From positions 1-8,055 of the forward strand of contig JBKPFU010000087.1 in assembly GCA_046728975.1 (NCBI GenBank): DNA of 8,055 bases. The letters are read 5' to 3'. Shown here one piece after another: positions 6,158 through 8,055 of the stretch. The DNA comes from JBKPFU01 sp046728975. Lineage in GTDB: Bacteria; Actinomycetota; Thermoleophilia; Gaiellales; Gaiellaceae. Both the position numbers and the translations under genes were made by a program. Under the pieces are notes generated by a model. That model saw only the letters and a list, made by a program, of their open reading frames with translations, was not told where the DNA came from and did no database searches. Numbering within the stretch: the stretch's first letter is position 1; every line of letters begins with the position of its first letter.

Positions 6158-6430
6158 GTGGCGATGGTGGTCGTGCTGTTTCCGGCCTCGGAGGAGGAGC
6201 CGACGCTCCACCCGGGCGCGCTCGAGGAACTCGCCCGGCTCGGCGTCACGAACGTCGCTTTGCTCCGCGATGGCTCGACCGCGGGTCTCGTTCTCGAGGG
6301 GTGGGCGTTCGCCGTCGAAGCGGCGCCGCAGGCGGCATGCGCGGTCGCGGGCGCATGTGACGACGTCCGCACGCTTCACCCGCTCGCGCAGATGGCCGTC
6401 TCGGCGGCCGCAAGAGGAGGTGGAAGCTGA
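6158..6430 (+). CDS. Small protein with predicted ferredoxin-like fold
   Basis: I do not recognise this 90-residue protein. It has no signal peptide or membrane segment. Reading the hydrophobic pattern gives strand VVVLFP (4-9), helix 19-29, strand VTNVALLRD (30-38), strand TAGLVLEGWAF (41-51), helix 55-67 and strand 70-82. That beta-alpha-beta-beta-alpha-beta order is the ferredoxin-like layout used by small ligand-binding and dimeric alpha-beta-barrel proteins. TLHP occurs twice, at 16-19 and 72-75, so two histidines sit in matching contexts. AAGGGAG (6146-6152) precedes GTG 6158, and ATG 6164 is the alternative start. The stop TGA overlaps the cupin start by one base, implying coupled translation and a shared role with the exported cupin. 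The fold is a reading by eye. Confidence 0.75.
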   Translation: MAMVVVLFPASEEEPTLHPGALEELARLGVTNVALLRDGSTAGLVLEGWAFAVEAAPQAACAVAGACDDVRTLHPLAQMAVSAAARGGGS

Positions 6431-6915
6431 TGAGAAGGTGGGCAATCGCAACGGTCGTCGCGGCCGTCGCTCTGGCGGCTGCCGGCGCTGCGATCGCGAA
6501 CCACGTCACGCAAGCTGACCCTGCGACGGTTCCGACCGGATTCCTCGCAGCACACAACTCGATCGACGAGGTTCCGCTGTCGGCGCTCGCACGTGCCGTC
6601 ACCCCCAGCGGAGCGGATGTCTTCATCCAGCACGTACGACTCGGCGCGAACGTGCCGACCGGCTGGCATACGCATCCGGGGCCGGCGCTCGTCGAAGTTG
6701 TCAAAGGATCGGTGACGTACGAGGACGCCAAGGCCAATGTGTGCCAGCAGACGACGTACAACCCCGGCGAGGGCTTCGTCGACCGCGGCTTCGGCCACGT
6801 TCACCGCGCGATCGCTGGTCCGGACGGAGTGGACTTCTACGTCGTCTACGTCCTACCACCCGGCTCGGAGACGCACGTCATTCCGGCAGCTGCGCCGCCG
6901 GAATGCACCGCGTAA
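6430..6915 (+). CDS. Exported small cupin-domain protein
   Basis: This 161-residue protein starts with a signal peptide: MRRW, then a hydrophobic run to about residue 23 and a likely cut after AIA. The mature part is one cupin barrel. Cupin motif 1 is GWHTHPGPALVEVVKGS (78-94) with H80, H82 and E89, and motif 2 is NPGEGFVDRGFGHVHRAIAG (111-130) with H123 or H125 as the third metal-binding histidine. Together these could hold one divalent metal. C105 and C159 might form a disulfide outside the membrane. Cupins of this size may be enzymes, sugar or small-molecule binders, or storage proteins, so no reaction can be named. Its ATG shares a base with the stop of the preceding gene and it is followed 25 bases later by another exported protein. 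Confidence 0.9.
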   Translation: MRRWAIATVVAAVALAAAGAAIANHVTQADPATVPTGFLAAHNSIDEVPLSALARAVTPSGADVFIQHVRLGANVPTGWHTHPGPALVEVVKGSVTYEDAKANVCQQTTYNPGEGFVDRGFGHVHRAIAGPDGVDFYVVYVLPPGSETHVIPAAAPPECTA

Positions 6916-6928
6916 CAACGACAGCGAG

Positions 6929-6933
6929 AGGAG
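6929..6933 (+). promoter_or_regulatory. Ribosome binding site of the 93-residue exported protein
   Basis: AGGAG lies seven bases before ATG 6941. It fixes the start there and not at the upstream in-frame start at 6737, which lies inside the cupin gene and would bury the signal peptide. Confidence 0.75.
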
Positions 6934-6940
6934 AGATGAC

Positions 6941-7222
6941 ATGAGCAAGAAGCTGATCACGACGCTCTGGACGACGGTTGCGCTCGCGTGTGCGGCCATG
7001 GTGGCGATTCCCGTAGCGGGCGCAGACACAGGGCCGCCGCAGCAGGGGGGCGGTTGCAACATGGTGTTCGGCCCGGCCTTTCACAGCCCGAATTCCAGCG
7101 GGCTGACGAACATGATGGCCGGAAGCGCGAATGGCGAAGGCGCCGCAAACATGCAAGACATGCTTAGCCGCTTCTCGCCGTACGCGTCCACGTTCTGCTT
7201 CCCACCGCCACCCGGTCCGTAG
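6941..7222 (+). CDS. Exported 93-residue protein with two mature cysteines
   Basis: I do not recognise this family. The first 28 residues form a clear Sec signal peptide: MSKK, a hydrophobic core and an AGA cut site before D29. The mature part is about 65 residues, rich in glycine, serine, asparagine and methionine. It has two cysteines, C39 in GGGCNMVFGPAF and C86 in STFCFPPPPGP, near its two ends, so one disulfide could close it. MMAGSANGEGAANMQDML in the middle has five methionines in 18 residues. The polyproline end suggests an extended tail. It lies 25 bases after the cupin gene on the same strand, and the terminator at 7241-7278 follows 18 bases after its stop, so it is probably the last gene of the cassette. 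It may be a partner or substrate of the exported cupin. Confidence 0.8.
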   Translation: MSKKLITTLWTTVALACAAMVAIPVAGADTGPPQQGGGCNMVFGPAFHSPNSSGLTNMMAGSANGEGAANMQDMLSRFSPYASTFCFPPPPGP

Positions 7223-7240
7223 ACCGCACGGCGGGAGACG

Positions 7241-7278
7241 AGGAAGGAGAGGCCCGCGAATGCGGGTCTTTCCTTCCT
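7241..7278 (+). terminator. Strong hairpin terminator after the cupin cassette
   Basis: A 17-bp stem pairs 7241-7257 with 7262-7278 around the loop GAAT. Two pairs are G-U in plus-strand RNA (7249/7270 and 7252/7267) and would be A-C mismatches in the opposite transcript, so it serves the plus-strand genes. It has no separate U-tract. Confidence 0.75.
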
Positions 7279-7281
7279 GAA

Positions 7282-7302
7282 GGTTCCATTAAGGGGCTCC
7301 AT
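7282..7302. repeat. GGCTCC-type doublet left of the second tRNA-Thr core
   Basis: GGTTCCAT (7282-7289) and GGCTCCAT (7295-7302) repeat the doublet at 2921-2940, including the following ATACC. The distance from the doublet to the tRNA core is 68 bases here and 70 bases in the first copy, although the bases between them differ. Confidence 0.6.
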
Positions 7303-7362
7303 ACCACGGCACGTTCGACGAGAAGCAAGCCGTTCTGAACCAAAACTTCGTGCGAGCGGGAC

Positions 7363-7399
7363 TTTTGCAGTGCCCTCTGACGGACTCGCACCGTCGACC
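7363..7399 (-). other. Second, damaged tRNA-Thr attachment core (direct repeat)
   Basis: This 37-base segment matches 3003-3039 with two differences and in the same orientation. It covers tRNA positions 45-73 plus eight downstream bases. One difference changes T55 of the T-loop to G (7389), a universally conserved position, so it cannot come from a working tRNA. Similarity ends at the variable loop, where unrelated sequence begins at 7400. The two copies start exactly 4360 bases apart and enclose the regulator-cupin cassette. Confidence 0.7.
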
Positions 7400-7598
7400 T
7401 GAGGGGTTTCAAAATGCCCGTTCGACTCGCAGCGAGGCGGATTGGCGACATGTCTTGAGGTCAGCGACCTCTCTTGAGGTTCACGCGCGCGCGCGAATAT
7501 CAGATCGTGCCTGGGCTCTGCAACTGACTGCCTGAGGATTTGAGGACTTGGTTCTCGTCTTGCTGCGACCAGTGCTGGTCCTCTCGGAGCATCGCCGA
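7400..7598. other. Noncoding junction with short repeats
   Basis: I find no gene here. TCTTGAGGT occurs twice, at 7453-7461 and 7472-7480, 19 bases apart. Between them lies the hairpin GAGGTC-AGC-GACCTC (7457-7471). An alternating CG run covers about 7483-7494, and a short palindrome, GACCAG-TG-CTGGTC, lies at 7567-7580. The TCTTGAGGT pair is on the element side of the second tRNA core, where arm-type sites would be expected. Confidence 0.4.
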
Positions 7599-7741
7599 AT
7601 GGTCCTTTCCTTCGCCTATCTCGCGTTCTCGGCGGTCCTGAAGCTGCTTCTGGGACGGCGACGCAGCGACTTCGCCAAATACGTCGAGCTTCTGGTGTTG
7701 CGGCATCAGCTCCTCGTGCTCGGCCGTCAACAGACCCGTGA
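7599..7741 (+). pseudogene. N-terminal stub of a DDE transposase
   Basis: The frame from ATG 7599 reads MVLSFAYLAFSAVLKLL, then RRRSDFAKYVELLVLRHQLL and VLGRQQTR. It follows the same plan as the first 45 residues of the intact transposase at 157-1215: a hydrophobic start, an arginine-serine patch and the LLxLRHxLxVLxR helix. It is a different member of that broad group, not a copy. The similarity stops at the palindrome beginning at 7743. The following bases in any frame do not continue into the DNA-binding or DDE domains, so only a stub remains. Confidence 0.65.
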
Positions 7742-7742
7742 A

Positions 7743-7787
7743 GGGTGTCAAAACACGGTTCAGGGCAGAGTCCGAGTTTTGACACCC
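7743..7787. repeat. 45-bp imperfect palindrome breaking the transposase stub
   Basis: GGGTGTCAAAAC (7743-7754) and GTTTTGACACCC (7776-7787) are perfect 12-base inverted repeats. One mismatch later, CGG (7756-7758) pairs with CCG (7772-7774), leaving a 13-base loop. It sits exactly where transposase similarity ends. It may be a miniature mobile or REP-like element, the end of another insertion sequence, or a bidirectional hairpin. Confidence 0.6.
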
Positions 7788-7987
7788 CCTCACCCTCGTA
7801 GGACGACAGTTCCGGGATTTGGCGGCGCTCACTCGCGCAGGTCACGCCATAAGTCGCGCTTCGGCCGGCTTCCCCCGAAGAATTGTCGCTAGCACCGGGA
7901 ATCCTTGTGAAGAAAGCGCGGCACGTGTGGGCGGTCTCACCTGTGCGCCGCTACAGTCCTCGGCTGACATCTGTCCGAGGGGAGAGC
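7788..7987. other. Intergenic region before the right-hand partial gene
   Basis: No coding region is supported here. A possible -10 box, TACAGT, lies at 7952-7957 but lacks a good -35 box. CCTCGG (7958-7963) and CCGAGG (7975-7980) form an inverted repeat whose right arm runs into the ribosome site of the next gene. Confidence 0.3.
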
Positions 7988-8055
7988 ATGACGAACAGGG
8001 AGAGACAGGACGGATCGGACCCGATCAGTCCAGAACTCGTACTCGTTGATCCGGA
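7988..8055 (+). CDS. Start of an unidentified gene, truncated by the window end
   Basis: ATG 7988 opens a frame of 22 complete codons that runs off the window without a stop. It is preceded by the purine-rich site GAGGGGAG (7977-7984). The visible protein begins MTNRERQDGSDPISPELVL and continues VDP, a hydrophilic N-terminus and then a hydrophobic segment. No domain can be identified from this. The good ribosome site and open frame are the only support. Confidence 0.55.
   Translation, partial: MTNRERQDGSDPISPELVLVDP

Noticed and set aside
5180..6451. 423-codon open frame on the minus strand opposite the regulator's C-terminal half
   Set aside because: It lies antisense to the strongly supported LuxR helix-turn-helix and the following gene. 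Its arginine- and serine-rich composition is typical of a shadow frame in GC-rich DNA, and it shows no domain.
6737..6940. Upstream extension of the 93-residue exported protein
   Set aside because: It would lie wholly inside the cupin gene in another frame and place the signal peptide internally. The ribosome site at 6929-6933 supports the start at 6941.
7081..7845. 254-codon minus-strand frame over the cassette end and transposase stub
   Set aside because: It runs antisense to the exported protein and terminator, then through the tRNA core and palindrome, and has no recognisable domain or ribosome site.

Overview
The window is GC-rich, with GTG and TTG starts, purine-rich ribosome sites and at least one apparently leaderless promoter. 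This fits a high-GC actinobacterium. The large LuxR-type ATPase regulators and the protein styles look like Thermoleophilia (Solirubrobacterales/Gaiellales), but that placement is inferred from style and was not tested by comparison.

Layout. Bases 1-140 hold no gene, only a GGCTCC doublet like those found at attachment sites further on. Bases 141-1303 are a complete insertion sequence with perfect 18-bp ends and one DDE transposase on the minus strand. Bases 1331-2223 are a self-contained two-gene operon, an ArsR-type repressor followed by an AHSA1/SRPBCC protein, with a tandem dyad operator over its promoter and a hairpin terminator. Bases 2224-3337 are gene debris and integration scars: a VOC-like tail (minus), a frameshifted tail of an MBL-fold hydrolase (plus), the 3' half of a tRNA-Asp gene, the 3' half of a tRNA-Thr(GGT) gene with a tRNA-style terminator, and a set of 10-bp phased repeats that look like integrase arm sites.

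Bases 3338-7222 are the main cargo. They encode a 919-residue LuxR-family regulator with an AAA ATPase domain, then three small genes on the same strand: a 90-residue protein with a predicted ferredoxin-like fold, an exported cupin, and an exported 93-residue protein with two cysteines in its mature part. The two middle genes overlap by one base, and a strong hairpin closes the set. A second, damaged copy of the tRNA-Thr attachment core follows at 7363-7399, exactly 4360 bases from the first and in the same orientation. The regulator-cupin cassette is therefore bracketed by direct repeats derived from a tRNA gene, like a small genomic island without its integrase.

The right end holds the N-terminal stub of a second transposase of the same broad family as the first, broken at a 45-bp palindrome, and then the first 22 codons of a new gene that runs off the window.

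The most distinctive items are the tRNA-half attachment array and the regulator/ferredoxin-like/cupin/secreted-protein cassette it encloses. The function of that cassette cannot be named from sequence alone.
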